Shown here: piece after piece, positions 32,467-44,672 of the stretch
Layout of the letters: every line of letters starts with the position of its first letter
How positions within the stretch are numbered: position 1 is the stretch's first letter
NCBI GenBank assembly: GCA_037962975.1
Contig: CM075671.1
Span: 39,828,501-39,892,500 of the forward strand
DNA: 64,000 bases
Direction of reading: 5' to 3'
DNA from: Clitoria ternatea
Lineage: Eukaryota > Streptophyta > Magnoliopsida > Fabales > Fabaceae
Notes under the pieces: model-generated
What the model was told of the DNA's origin: nothing
The model's input: only the letters and a program-made list of their open reading frames with translations
The model's database searches: none
Position numbers and translations under genes: made by a program

Positions 32467-33560
32467 ATTTCACTGAGTTCTTTTACTGGTAGGCCTAGAT
32501 ATATATCAAACAATTACAAGGATGCATTTGCAATATGCAAACACTTTAGGTATCCAAGTTTTTTCATAACAATGACATGCAACCCTAAATGGATTGAGAT
32601 CAAAAGATTTATTCGAATGAAGAATATTAAGGTTGAGGTTCTACCAGACATCCTTTGTTGGGTGTTTAAAATTAAATTGGATGAACTTATTCGGGATTTG
32701 AAGGAGGGATCTATATTTGGAAATTTTGTTGGTTGTAAGTAAACAAAACTAATTTCTTTTATTTCTATTTACATTTAACCTTTAATTATTAATACTAACA
32801 AAATAATATTCATTTGATTTTACAATTTATAGGTGTGTCTACCATAGAATTTCAAAAACATGGATTGCTTCATGCTCATATTCTTCTTTTCATGCATTCG
32901 GCCAATAAACCAAACTCTCCAAAGGATATTGATAGGTTTATATCCGTAGAGATTCCAGATAAGCAACTTAATCCTACATTGTTTGTTGTGGTACATAAAT
33001 ACATGGTCTATGGCCCATGTGGACTGTACAATAAAAAATTCCCGTGTATGAAAAATGGAAGATGCTCTAAGAATTTTCCAAAAACAATGTGTAACAAGAC
33101 AGTCATTAATGAATAGGGTTTTCTAAGATATAGGTGAAGGGATGATGGAAGAACTAATAAGAAAAAATATGTTGATTTAGACAACAATTTCATTGTTCCT
33201 TACAATGTTGCTCTATTACTAAAATATAGTTGTCATGTCAATATCGAATATACATGCCAAACAAGTTCAATTAAGTACTTGTTTAAATATGTTCATAAAA
33301 GGAGTGATAGAGTCACCGTGGCATTACTACAGGAGGGTGTAATTGATGAAATCAAAACATACTATGATTGTTGGTACATATCAGCCTGTGAAGCAAGTTG
33401 GCGATTATTTGGTTTTGAAATATAATTCAAAGAACGACCAGTTATTCAACTCAACTTTCATCTTCCTAGTGAGAAATCTATTATGTATAAAGATAGGGAA
33501 AACATTGAAAATGTTTTGAATAGGGCTAACTTAAAGGATTCAATGTTCATTGGCTAGATA
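32467..33560 (+). pseudogene. Helitron Rep (rolling-circle replication initiator) remnant
   Basis: The first exon reads SSFTGRPRYISNNYKDAF, then FFITMTCNPKWIEIKRF and VFKIKLDELIRDLKEGSIFG. A 98-bp intron (GTAAGT at 32735 to AG at 32832) is followed by TIEFQKHGLLHAHILLFMH, which holds the HxH metal-binding motif. The sequence continues with GPCGLYNKKFPCMKNGRCSK, LFKYVHKRSDRVTV and DEIKTYYDCWYISACEASWR, the latter holding the paired catalytic tyrosines (YDCWY). Catalytic residues are therefore still visible, but stops (about 33114, 33131, 33421 and 33555) prevent a full product. It is homologous to the enzyme that nicks and joins DNA in Helitron transposition. Confidence 0.93.
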
Positions 33561-34859
33561 AAGGCAAACAAATTGCACCTTTAGGCAAGAACACTGACAT
33601 ATACTGATTTTCCTACAAAATTTTTTTGGAAATAAAATTATTGAATTTAGTTGCCAAGGAAATAGGGGTATGCTATTGGGAGGATATCCCATGTTCCACC
33701 CAACATTGAAGAACAATATTATCTCTGTTTATTATTAAATGTACAAAAAGGGTGCAAGGACTTTGTAGAAATTTGTATGGTGAATGGCATAACATATGAT
33801 ACCTTTAAAGAAGCATGTTATGCACTTGGATTGTTACAGTACAACAAAGAGTTTGTGGATGCTATCAACGAGGCCTCAACATGGGCATCTGGCCATTATC
33901 TCTGAAAATTGTTTTCAATTTTATTGGTCTCTAACAACATTTGTATGCCTGAGGTTGTTTGGGATAGGTGTTGGAGATAGTTGGCTAACGATGTCATTTA
34001 CAAACAAAGGAGATTGATGCAATGTCATGGTCAGTTTCATAATTGTATAGAATGCATGAATATGATAAAATTATTTCCTTTTATGTTTAGAAATCTAATT
34101 TCACTTTTTAAAGTTTACAGAAATGCATTTGGGCGCTAAGGAAATCAAACATCTTTGTTTGCCAAATATAGAACACATCATGCAAAGCAATGGTAGAAAC
34201 CTGAAAGAGTTTCAAAGGATTTCATATCCTTCGAGTAGCTTGGTTGACAACTTACAAGAAAGGGTAATTGTTGAAGAACTTCTTTTAATCATGTTGATTT
34301 ATTGGCATCCCTTGAAAGATATTAGTCACCTTTAAATCCAAAACAGAATTATGCTTATGATGTTATAATGAATGTTGCCAATGAAAACTCTAAAAAACCT
34401 TCCCCGTTGTTCATCTTCACTTGATCCCAGACTACCTTTTGGAGGTAAGGTTGTTGTTCTTGGAGGTGACTTTAGACAGATATTGCCTGTTATTCCAAAA
34501 GGGACTAGACAAGATATTTATCTTGCAACAATTAATTCATCTTATCTTTGGTCTTCTTGTCAAGTTTTAAGGTTAACAAGAAACATGCATCTTGATCAAA
34601 CAAACCACTGTCAACTTGATACCAAGCAATTCAGTGATTAGCTTCTTAATATAGGTGATGGCTTTATTGGAGATTCAACCAAAGGGGAGAGGATATTCTT
34701 ATACAACAGTATGATTCAACTCTTGATGAATTGATTAGCTTTGTATATCCAAATATGTTACAACACCTAAACATAGTTGGATATTTCAAAGACAGATCAA
34801 TCTTAGCTGCTACATTGGATATAGTTTCTAAAGTAAATAATTACATCATAGGGAAAATA
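33561..34859 (+). pseudogene. Helitron Pif1-type helicase remnant, ATP-binding loop missing
   Basis: Frame-shifted pieces after Rep include LRTYTDFPTKFFW-like sequence, MHLGAKEIKHLCLPNIEHIM with SNGRNLKEFQRISYP (34123-34260), and a helicase piece with PFGGKVVVLGGDFRQILPVI and WSSCQVLRLTRNMHL (34380-34620). The GGDFRQ motif is diagnostic of Pif1-like helicases. Between NYAYDVIMNVANEN (about 34343-34384) and the next conserved block, the segment that should carry the GxxGxGKT loop is absent, so the enzyme is dead. The piece ends where the long LTR 34860-38674 is inserted. Confidence 0.88.
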
Positions 34860-37800
34860 TGACACGCCCCGAAAATTAAGGGGTAATTAAATAAATAAAA
34901 TTTGGATAATAAAAATAGAGGATAAATTTTTCACGATTTAAAACAATTAAAGAATGAAAGAAATCGCGAGATGAAAACTTTAACAAGTAATCCCCAAACC
35001 CTTTTTAATAACCTATCTCATATATGAAGATATGAGAAGGTGAACAATTAAGTCAAGAGTGAACCTTGGATAATCAATCTCATGATCATCAACAAGGAGT
35101 AGCAGATACGTAAGTTATCTTGAGAGATATGGAAAGGTATGAAAGGAAGATCAAGAATACCCTCATTAGATTCTTAACAATGTGTTAATTTGGTAAGCAA
35201 TTTATGGTATAAGTGTAGCATGACCAAATAATACCTATCATACCCTAAAACAGGGGGAAAGTGATAAAACAGGGCTATGAATTGATTCAAGCACCCTATG
35301 AATTGATTCAAATGCTTCTAGAGCTCAAAATAGTGAAAACAGGGGCCCTTGAATCGATTCAAACTCATATGAATCAATTTAAACACCCCTGGAGCCCAAA
35401 ACAGTGAAAATAGCACCTCTTGAATCGATTTAGAGATCCTTGAATCGATTCAAGATAGCACAGTTGCTGTTTTTATGTAGAAAAAACATGATTTTTGGAC
35501 TTCCAACCCCTTAACTTTTTCATATCAACTCCAAACGCTACCAAATTTTGACACCAACTAAAATACACCGTTTGTGATGTGTGGCCATCGGCCTCACTCA
35601 AAAATTCTCAAAATGAGAAACTTAAATAAATGTGTTTAGTGCATTCTTAGGCCTTTTGAGTAACTTAAGGGTCTATTCTCAATGGAATTGACCCGTTCCA
35701 GTTTCTATAAGTCACAAATCATGTATTTAAGCTATTGGAACCACCACGCACTATCCAAAACTCATAAAACTCATTTTAACCCTATTGGTTCCTTAATTAT
35801 GCATGAACTTCATATGCAATCTTTACAAATTAGTCAATCAATCAAACATCATGCACACTAATGCCATCAATTGGCCAAGAAACTTCATAATTAATATTCA
35901 TTCATCAATTTGGTAAGCTAAATCAACATGTCCTTATCAACATCAACCAATATTAAGGTCACTACCCAAAAATTGGCCTTTTAAAATATATAAGGTCTAA
36001 TTTTCACAAGTGACCCCCCCAAAAGAATACATACTAACATTCATGAAATAAAATAAATATATACATATATCTGTTGTTTTACAAAAGGAATGTCGGCCAA
36101 GGCTTACAAACTTCCATTCCATATTTACCTCCTCCATGACTCAATCCTCCAAAAGAGTAGAGTATTCAAGATACCTACATCAAGCTTTAAAAATAGCAAC
36201 AAAGTAGGTGAGTAACATATACCAAATAATCCAAAATCATACATTATGATGATACAAATACATATATGCATAACACGTATTTCTCAAGAAGCATCATAAA
36301 CTTCTTTCACACATCATCTTATTCCATTCAAAATCATACATGTCCAAATCATTACATTCACAATTCACACATCAAAATCATGGCATTCTCAATAAAGGTC
36401 ATCACACATTCAATGTTAGTACCACAACTTCCTTTCTCTTTATTTAACAATCATTCATCGCCACCATGGGCTACCAACTAGGTATATCTCTGGCTATATG
36501 CAAATGCTCTTATGGCTAATGCATATGCATAAAGGAATCAATAACAATTACGGATCCAACTATGGGAAATAATATCATATCATATGTGGGTCAAGCATAG
36601 GTGTGCTACTATGCCCCTACTGCAGTAGTAAAAGTGTACACTTATATCTCAAATCATGTATGCTTAACTTCGTATTTTATAGGTACCATTTGTAGAACTA
36701 GTCACCCTGTGACTTGCGGATTCAATAACACGACCTTACTTTCCATAAGTGCTATGGGCCTCTCCCGAACACACATCGAGAGAGTCATGCCCCGTCAGAC
36801 ACCGAGGTAACTTGCTCATCACGGAGCCACCCGCCCACTGGGCCTGCCACATAGGGGCCTCACCACCAATCTAAGGGCAGCTTCGTGATTCCCAGAATCA
36901 CTAGGGAACAACAACTAGTTACCCTGCACTGGGTCTCCCTCCCACTAGGCCTGCCTATTGGAACCCCTAACATTCCATATAAGCAGAAAATGATATTCCA
37001 TGGATGCAATGCAATACAAATCAAATGCATTCTCACACTATGTATCCTAAATGCCACTCCACCATTAACAAATCATCCTCAACACTTTAGTGGAACTTTA
37101 GGTTCTCATCATTCTTAACCATCACCAACATTCATTGGATTTTATATACATACTAGTTAGTGGCAATCATAAATCATTAATTCACATATCATGGGATGTT
37201 CAACAATAATGTAATCAATACAATCATGGTTCTAAACCATCACAATAACTCTCATTAATTATGAGTCAATTCAACATCATATTCATCATCCCACAAACAT
37301 AAGAAACATAACATCATTCACTCTAAATGCATTTTCAATCAAGTAGTCATCAATTCATTCATCCAAGCCAATTAGCATAACACAATCATATACACACACA
37401 TCACTAATAGATGAAATCAAGCATTTAGAGATGTTACCCCCTACCTCAAGAGAAGTAGAAATCAACGCGGTCCGATGGTCTCGCCTCATCGATAGGGTCG
37501 TTTCCTACATTATGCCATATACCGCACAATCAATTTTTTTTAAAGTATCAAGGCTCAAGTGTTCATATTTATTTCTTGGTGTTTTTACGCCATTTCGATT
37601 CTCAACCTTATTTATTTCATTCAATCCACCACAACCATTATTGTTTGGTATCTTCATTCATTATTATGCAATTAAAGCTAATCCATTCATGGGTTTCCAC
37701 ATTAATGGCTTCCACCAACCATTCACCATCATTAATGGTTATCACTCATCACAAATAACATTTATCATCAATAATAAATGCTCATATACCCATATCTCAT

Positions 37801-38674
37801 ATTTCCCCTAATTTATAAAGTTAGGGTTTCATCAAAAACCCAATAAGCACTATTTATGTTCATTATTTTCCATCATCTTCATGCCATTTTTGTGTACCAC
37901 CTAAGGCCTTCATAAAACTCACATTAAATACACCTCACCTTAGGGTGTCTCATCATAAATGCTTCCCATTCATGACCCATATGCATTAAACTCTCTCCCA
38001 ACAACTATTACCCAAAACCTAGGGCTAGAGCTCAAGAAAAGTGATAAGGAAACCTTACCTCAAGCCAAAAGAAGTGAGCTCTAAGAATGGGTGAGGAAGA
38101 ACACAAAAATAGAGTGAGAGGGTGGGAGCTTCAAAGCACCAATATCATCCCTTCCAAGCTTGAAGCAAACAAAATGGATGAAGAAGGAAGGGCACACCAT
38201 ACTTGGGTTTTGGAGAATGGAAGGAGAAGAAGAGTGTGAGATGAAGACTGGAGGAGAAAGGAGAGTAAAAGACTTTGGTCTTTAGAAGGGAAACCAACGT
38301 GAATGAAGGGGAGAGTAAGGAGTGTTTAGTGTTTTAATTTAACCCCTCACTTAAACTTCTCCATTTTAAATCAAACAGGATCTCCTTTTGGACTCAATAC
38401 ATTATCTAAAAATTATTCTGATTACATATTCGAACTCTCAATAATATTCTTAATAGCTCTGACCAACAGTATCTCAATCGGAGATACTTGGTCCGACACC
38501 CATATTTTAACCGTGTATTATTTTCAACTATTTAAGTCTCCATAAATTATGAAAAATCACAAAAATTCCCAATTTAATCATTTCAATATTTTTGGGACAT
38601 TAATCAATTCATATTTAGTTATTCACTATTTATTTCTCTTAATTAATTGTTTATATAAATTTTAGGATGTTACA
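34860..38674 (-). mobile_element. Long-LTR element (probable solo LTR) in Helitron helicase
   Basis: This 3815-bp element is flanked by AAATA at 34855-34859 and 38675-38679. Plus-strand ends are TGACACGCCCCG and TAGGATGTTACA, so the element reads TGTAACATCC...GGGGCGTGTCA on the minus strand. A splice-donor-like GAGGTAAGG lies at 38053-38061 (minus) and the GC-rich block shared with 718-5720 lies at about 36488-37060. A palindrome array occupies 35279-35451. No second LTR, primer site or retroelement frame is present, and the open frames inside are short and unconvincing. Confidence 0.85.
35279..35451. repeat. Array of GAATCGATTC-type palindromes, 21/51-bp spacing
   Basis: Six copies (GAATCGATTC or one-base variants) start at 35279, 35300, 35351, 35371, 35422 and 35442. 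The steps are 21, 51, 20, 51 and 20 bp. The spacing is the same as in the copia LTR array at 14362, although the carrier element is unrelated. The 51-bp spacers share GGAGCCCAAAACAGTGAAAA-like phrases. Confidence 0.93.
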
Positions 38675-38679
38675 AAATA

Positions 38680-39260
38680 CAAGGACGGGAAAGGTCATAC
38701 CTCAGTTCAGACTCAATTTATAGAGAAGAAAATTGCTTGAATTTTGAATTAGAGACCTTCACTCTAAATGTCCTTAATGCAATAAATTATTCTAGTCTTC
38801 CTCCGTATAAATTGATCCTAAAGATAGGTGTTCCTTTCATGTTGTTAAGAAATATAGACTAGTCTAATAGACTATGTAATGGTACAAGGTTACAAGTTAA
38901 ATAACTCAAGAATAATGTCCTTTAATGTCAAGTGTTAATAGGGACTAAAATTGGGGACATCATTCATATTCCAAGAATAAGCATGATACCTTGTTCAAAA
39001 ACTTTCCCCATTAAATTTTAAAGGAGATAGTTTCCCATCATGATGTCATTTGCAATAACAATAAATAAGTCTCAAGGACAAACTCTTTCAAATGTTGGAA
39101 TGTATCTACCATAACCAGTCTTTACACATGGCCAATTATATTTGCATTGTCAAGAGTGAGATTAAGAAAGGGTCTAAGGATCCTACTTAAAAACCATGAC
39201 GATATTTCTCCAAATCACACCATTAACGTCGTGTATAGGGAAATATTCTCTAAGTTATCT
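38680..39260 (+). pseudogene. Helitron helicase C-terminal remnant
   Basis: After the long LTR the helicase resumes with SSLPPYKLILKIGVPFMLLR and LCNGTRLQV, then IPRISMIP, SFAITINKSQGQTLSNVGMY and PVFTHGQLYLH. This covers motifs V-VI of the Pif1 family and the usual C-terminus of Helitron proteins. Stops (for example after LRNID and in YLP-PVF) and a frameshift break it. Confidence 0.9.
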
Positions 39261-40102
39261 TAGGTATGTATTTTTTGCATTGTAATTTCGAACTCAACTT
39301 ATTAATTTTTTTCTAAAACTATGTATAAAATCTTATAATAGTTTTGTTTCATTTTAATTTTCTATCAACATGTTAATCCATCGATCGAATATCATCCAAG
39401 GTATGTTGACATTACCGTCTTTTTTATTTGAAAAATGAGAATAAATTTTTTTCAATATATGAATGGTTGATGTCAATGTCTTCTTATCATATATTGTTTT
39501 GTACACATATCATCATGTAAATTGTTATGGTAACTCAGTTGTTATATTTTTAAATATGATACAAAAGTTTTACTCCAACATTTTATATAATAGAACATGG
39601 TGTTTTACCTTTCATTATATTGTTGCACATTTCACAATTGAAGCATCGCAAATACAAAATTTGTACCAGGTACATGACAAGGAAAAATACATTTGGATTG
39701 CATCACTTTATCGTTCCAAGGTTGAATCATCACATTGAACTTGTCCACCAAACATCCTTTTATTGAAGTAGAGAATCATTAAAATGCTTGAAGATTGCCA
39801 TCACCTATTTCAAAAACTTTAGAATTTCTTCCAACATCTATTTTTGTCTTCCTATCAGTGAACCCATAATACAAAATATTTACATGTTTATTCTCCCCTA
39901 TTGGATAATGTGTAACTTCATGATTATCTTTTTTTTATAATATTTTTTATTTACTATATTTTAATTGTTATGACAATCACTTATTAATTTTTCATATTCC
40001 CGTAATGAATCAAATATTCTACCAACGGTATATGATCTAAACTAAATGGTTAACTTAAATATTTCTGCACCAACTATTTTTATTTGTGTCAAAAAAATTA
40101 AT
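39261..40102. other. Helitron 3' noncoding region
   Basis: This is AT-rich sequence between the helicase remnant and the terminal hairpin. No gene is recognised. A 91-codon frame at 39463-39738 shows no family features, although VHDKEKYIWIASLYRSK might be a leftover of captured sequence. Confidence 0.5.
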
Positions 40103-40129
40103 TGTGCATCGCACAGGTTCTAAAACTAG
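40103..40129 (+). other. Helitron 3' end: hairpin plus CTAG
   Basis: TGTGC (40103-40107), loop ATC and GCACA (40111-40115) make a perfect 5-bp stem. CTAG at 40126-40129 follows 11 bases later. A short hairpin followed by CTRR is the standard 3' terminus of Helitrons, and the GTGCATCGCAC core is common in plants. The next base is C rather than the usual T. Confidence 0.82.
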
Positions 40130-41034
40130 CTGGTTTTAAAAAGAGAAATTTAAATGAATGTTTATAACATTATGCTATTATTTTTCTTCTTCTTGGATAT
40201 GTATGTCATCGGTTAGATCAAGATTTTCTTAGATTGAATTTAAATTGAAATAATGTTTATAAAATTTACTCCTTAATTGTTTGAGTTATTGGTTTATGCT
40301 TGTTTTTCACTTTGATGGGAGGTTGTTTGACAAATGTTTTAATTTTGAGTATTTTTTTAAAATAAGGTATGTTCTCATAAATTATACGTGTAAAATAAGG
40401 CACATGTAATTGGTTATCTATGTAATGAACATGTAATTGGTTGCAGTGGTAAAGAAAAGTAAAATGGATTGTTTGTGAATGCATAAAAACTATAACCCCG
40501 ATGTTGAAATGAATTTTAGTATTTGTAAGTGTAATTATTTTTTCTTAAAATTTAACCTTTTATTGATTATCAATGACAGTCAATTTAAAAAAGTTGTTTA
40601 TGAAACAATCAATTATGCTATTGATTTCAAGAGTTTGAATTTGTTGCATTGATAAAATGGGTAACATATTTCATTTCATTTTATTTTTATGAATAGATCA
40701 TGTTGTTTTTATCTATTTTAATTGTATCAACTGTATATGTAATGATTCAAAGAGCAAAGTATTCCTTCTCTTTTTAGTAGTGTCATATTTTATCATAAGG
40801 TTTTTTTTTGTGATTTATAAACAATTTCTTCTATATACTATTCTTTTTTTAGATGTTTCAAAATAGATTCATCAAAGACTGAAAGTGGTCCAATTAATGG
40901 AAAAAGGCTAAATCACCTATTTACTTTCTTAAGGATTCATTGTTATACCAATAATTTTACTTAAACTATTTGGTGGTTTGTATAGAAAAAATACAGCTCC
41001 CGAATATTGTATGAAAATGATATTGTTTAATTCT
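40130..41034. other. AT-rich spacer, no gene seen
   Basis: Between the Helitron end and the next LTR-type element I see only AT-rich sequence without structured repeats or convincing frames. Confidence 0.6.
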
Positions 41035-41864
41035 TGATTTTTAAAACACCTTTAAGAACCTATATTATTTCATTCATTTTATAATTACTTTTAATTATTG
41101 GTATAACTCATATATTTAAATTCAAATTATTGATATTTAATTGTTCATTATTTAATTTAAAACCGTTATAAAAATTACTCAATTATAATTTTGTAGTAAT
41201 TCATTGATAACGAAATTATTATTTATTCACTCTTCCTTTGACATTCATTCATAATGTCATAATTCTTTCATAACGTCATTGATAATTTTATTGCAACTCA
41301 TTCCTTTTCTTTTCTTAGTGTGTGTTTAAAATAAATAATAATTGATGGCTCCTGAATTTTGTAACAAAAGATAAAGTACGTTTAAAAATTAATTAATATA
41401 TATAATATAATATATATAACATAACATATATATATATATATATATATATATTACATAATCCAACAAAATTTTCCCTAAAGTATACATCCTTTCATGTGAA
41501 GACAAAACTTACCTCTTCATTTCTAAAAAAAATAACTTACCTCTTTTGGTATAAATAAATTAACCACAATTGAGCGTCATTTTAGTTATTTCTATACTTC
41601 GAAAATTTTTAATTTTTTTAATAACTTATTAAAGTAATCCCACAAATTAAGATTTACGATTATGAGCATTTAATGTTTTGATACCATTAAAGTGTAACAT
41701 TTATAACATAAAAATACAAGGGAATTTTTTTTTCAATTTTTCCAACCCGGATATGATCGCTCGAATACCACACAATGCTGGTTAAACTAACCAAAAAGGG
41801 TTAAGCGGAAGCTAGGTGAGCAGCTGACATTTTTTTGAAAGGTATGAAGGTCAGAAGTTGTGTG

Positions 41865-42042
41865 TAATTAATTACACCACCTGTGTAATCGACTACTGAC
41901 AGTTTTAGAAAAATTCACGTGTAAGGGTGCATCTGGTAATCGATTACCAAAACTATGTAATCGATTACTGTAATCAATTACCTACAAGCAACCTGTGCAA
42001 TTTTCAGGTTTGCTCTCTAGTAATCGATTACGTAATCAATTA
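41865..42042. repeat. Array of TAATCGATTA palindromes, 21/51-bp spacing
   Basis: Copies of TAATCGATTA or variants start at 41865, 41886, 41937, 41958, 41971, 42021 and 42033. The steps are 21, 51, 21, 13, 50 and 12 bp. The core shares AATCGATT with the GAATCGATTC arrays but has different outer bases. Confidence 0.9.
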
Positions 42043-43429
42043 ACAGACTCCCAAACTGGAGAATTATGAAGAATTTTGGTCCTCATGCTAACTTTCTTGT
42101 AGCCTGTCTTACCCATTTGACCTCCAAACACTACCAAACTTTAACACAAGCTAATCCTTACCATTTATGACTTGTGGCACGCTCCAAAATTCTTAAAAAT
42201 GGAAGAGTTATGTGTAAAAATACATTTAAGCCATTTTAGGTCATTTCCATCAACTTAACCTATCAAATCTCACTCAAATTGGACCATACCTACTCTCACC
42301 TATTTCAAATACCGTATATGAGCTATCAAGCCTATCTAGAGATTCTAGAACCTCACATATTAAAATCTAGCATATCCAGTTCCTAATTAATCACATAAAC
42401 TTTAACTAAATGACAAGTTAACTATATATGTCACTATACTATTATGCATTTTCCAACATTCTTTCATAATTGATTTATTCCAAGGCTACAAGCTAGTTCT
42501 ATAAGCCTGCCCATCTCATATAATCAACAATCTCACTGTCACATCAACGATTCCTAGGCCTATCAAACATATGGTCACTAAATCAGTTTCAATCTCCATA
42601 ATAAGGTACCAAAACAATCTCTAAACCTCTAATGAGGCTATCAGATTCCTCATCCACTATATAAGTATATATAATGATCAAAAAAGCCGACAAGGCACAT
42701 ATAGTCAAAACTATTCAAATATATACACTTCAATCCATCTCAAGAATTATCATGGCATTCCAATGGTCTCTCACCATTCCTCTCCTCAATCTAAGTCCAT
42801 TGAAATAAAAACGGTTAAGGTTGAGCATATATATATTAAATGACAAATATTAAACTGGATAAACCTTAACATGTGTAACAGAGAATAATGTCAAATTTTA
42901 ACAGAGAATTGTTCATCATAAAGTAAACAAAATTAAAGAAAGACTACACTTTGTTTCATTTGATTGGAGCATTAATGTCAGATTTTTCATAGGTCTTTAT
43001 TTTTAAGAATTAGTTAAATTTTAAAATTATTAGAGCACAACACAGTAGAGCAAAGCAGAAAGCATTAGAGCATAGTATACCTCACAAAAACATTTGAGCA
43101 GAAATCATGAGAAGAAAGATTACTTACCTCAGTCAACGAGGGAGTGAGAGACGAGGGAATGAGCCGCCATCAGTGAGGGACACCGTGAAGATGAGTGATA
43201 GCCGGTGAGGAACTGAGAGGGAAATGAGAGTGGACCTTTTTGTGCCACTGGTGAGGCACGGGACAACCAGTCACAGCACTGAGAAGAGGTCAGAATTGAA
43301 GATGGAACTGAGAGAGGGTCGGAGTGGAAAATGGAGCATAGAGAGAGGTTCGGAGTGGAAGAAGGAGTTGAAAGAGAGGTTTAGGGCATAAGTGAAACTG
43401 ATGGGGGGAAAGGAAAACCTCGAATAAGT

Positions 43430-44236
43430 GATTGAAATTAGCGACGGCCAGAAACCTTCGGTAAACTGTCGCTAAATTGAAAAGATGGACACGTGGCCTA
43501 ACTATCGACGCCAAACATTCATCGCTAGTTTGAACAACCTAATATCAAAGACCGTAATAGTGAGACGACTCTTCATTTTACGCACCACTAATATAAATAA
43601 GCATAGCGACAATGCTGTACCGTCGCTAAGTTGAAAGAGGAAGTCCAACAACGACGAATCGCCTTTCCTGTCACTAATTTGAACAAAAAAATGTTGGAGG
43701 CAAAAAGGAGGTCTCCACAGCGACAAAGCGCCTAGTCCGTCGCTAATATGAATAAGTATAGTGATGCTAGTTATCCGTCGTTATTTTATGCCCTAACAAA
43801 AAAAAGTTGGAGGAAAACCAAAAATGGGATAGAGGGAACATTAGCGACCATTTCAACAACAAACCTACCTCCAACTCCCTCCAAGGTTTTTAAAAGGTAG
43901 CAACGCGCTTTATGCTGTCATTAAAGTTGCCAAATATAGCCACAACTAAAAATACTATTGCTACTTGGACCAAATAATCCGTTGCTAAAATTGGCACCAA
44001 TAAAAACCTTGGAGGGAAACCAAAAAATTGGAGGGAAGTTAAATATAGCGACGAGATCCGCGATGGTTGTTTAAAAATTTTAGCGACAAGATTCTATTGA
44101 TCGCTGATATGGTGACTATTTTTTCTTTTCAGGGTCCATTTTCATGTTGCAGTCACTAACAGGGTCGCTAAGTAGCGACAACAAACCTCGGTCACTATAA
44201 CTTGGAGTAGCTATCAGGGTTTTTTTAGTAGTAGAA
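43430..44236. mobile_element. CACTA-type DNA transposon remnant (GTCGCTAA subterminal repeats)
   Basis: This segment is full of TTAGCGAC / GTCGCTAA words (near 43438, 43467, 43622, 43739, 44060, 44090 and 44170), typical of subterminal repeats of plant CACTA elements. Its right edge reads GGGTTTTTTTAGTAGTAG, close to the expected TTTTTAGTAGTG terminus. I could not find the matching left CACTA end or a 3-bp duplication. The open frames across it are shadows. Confidence 0.45.
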
Positions 44237-44672
44237 TAAGCAAAACCAAAAATGTGGTCATGGAATTTACCTTTTGAAATGGAAAACGCCTAAGCTTCTC
44301 ACTTGTTGCCCATGGAAAAGAGGTGGAGAAATGAAGCTCAATTTTTACCTTAATGTGAGGAAAATTGAAGAGAAATGGTGGAAATGAAGATAGGTGTCAC
44401 GGGTATGGAGAAGAGAAGAAGCAAATAGCCTTTATTTTCACCTTAACATAGTGAGAAAGAGAAATGGAAGTAAGGAATTGAAGTTAATAGAATTAAGGGA
44501 AAAATTGTCCTTCCATACATTCAGTTAAATTCTAAAATTTATCTGGTAACTTCAAGTTACCAAAATTACCCACATGATTTCAATAACTTAACATACTAAC
44601 CTTTAATTTATTTAACCTTTCTGATTAATTACTTGATTAATAAATTAATGAATAATTAAAATTGAGGTTACA

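Larger units (their letters stand above)
27890..40129 (+). mobile_element. Decayed Helitron carrying RPA-like, Rep and Pif1-helicase remnants
   Basis: These are collinear plus-strand pieces of a plant Helitron: RPA-like exons (27890-29080), the Helitron N-terminal domain (29840-31030), Rep (32467-33560), helicase (33560-34859 and 38675-39260) and a terminal hairpin with CTAG (40103-40129). Solo LTRs at 31031-32461 and 34860-38674 interrupt it. Stops and frameshifts occur throughout, and the helicase has lost its ATP-binding loop. The 5' end is not located and may lie before 27890 or beyond the gypsy element. Confidence 0.85.
41035..44672 (-). mobile_element. Long-LTR element, minus strand, left end uncertain
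   Basis: The right end reads ATTGAGGTTACA (minus strand TGTAACCTCAAT), like the starts of other long LTRs here. A possible ATTCT duplication occurs at 41030-41034 and 44673-44677 with TG at 41035, but in AT-rich DNA this could be chance, and the true left end may be near 41745. Homology to the 34860-38674 element is visible: the phrase around CCAAACACTACCAAACTTTA (42124) matches CCAAACGCTACCAAATTTTG (35531). Both lie beside a palindrome array. A splice-donor-like CTTACCTC lies at 43123-43130. A CACTA-like remnant lies inside. No gene. Confidence 0.6.
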
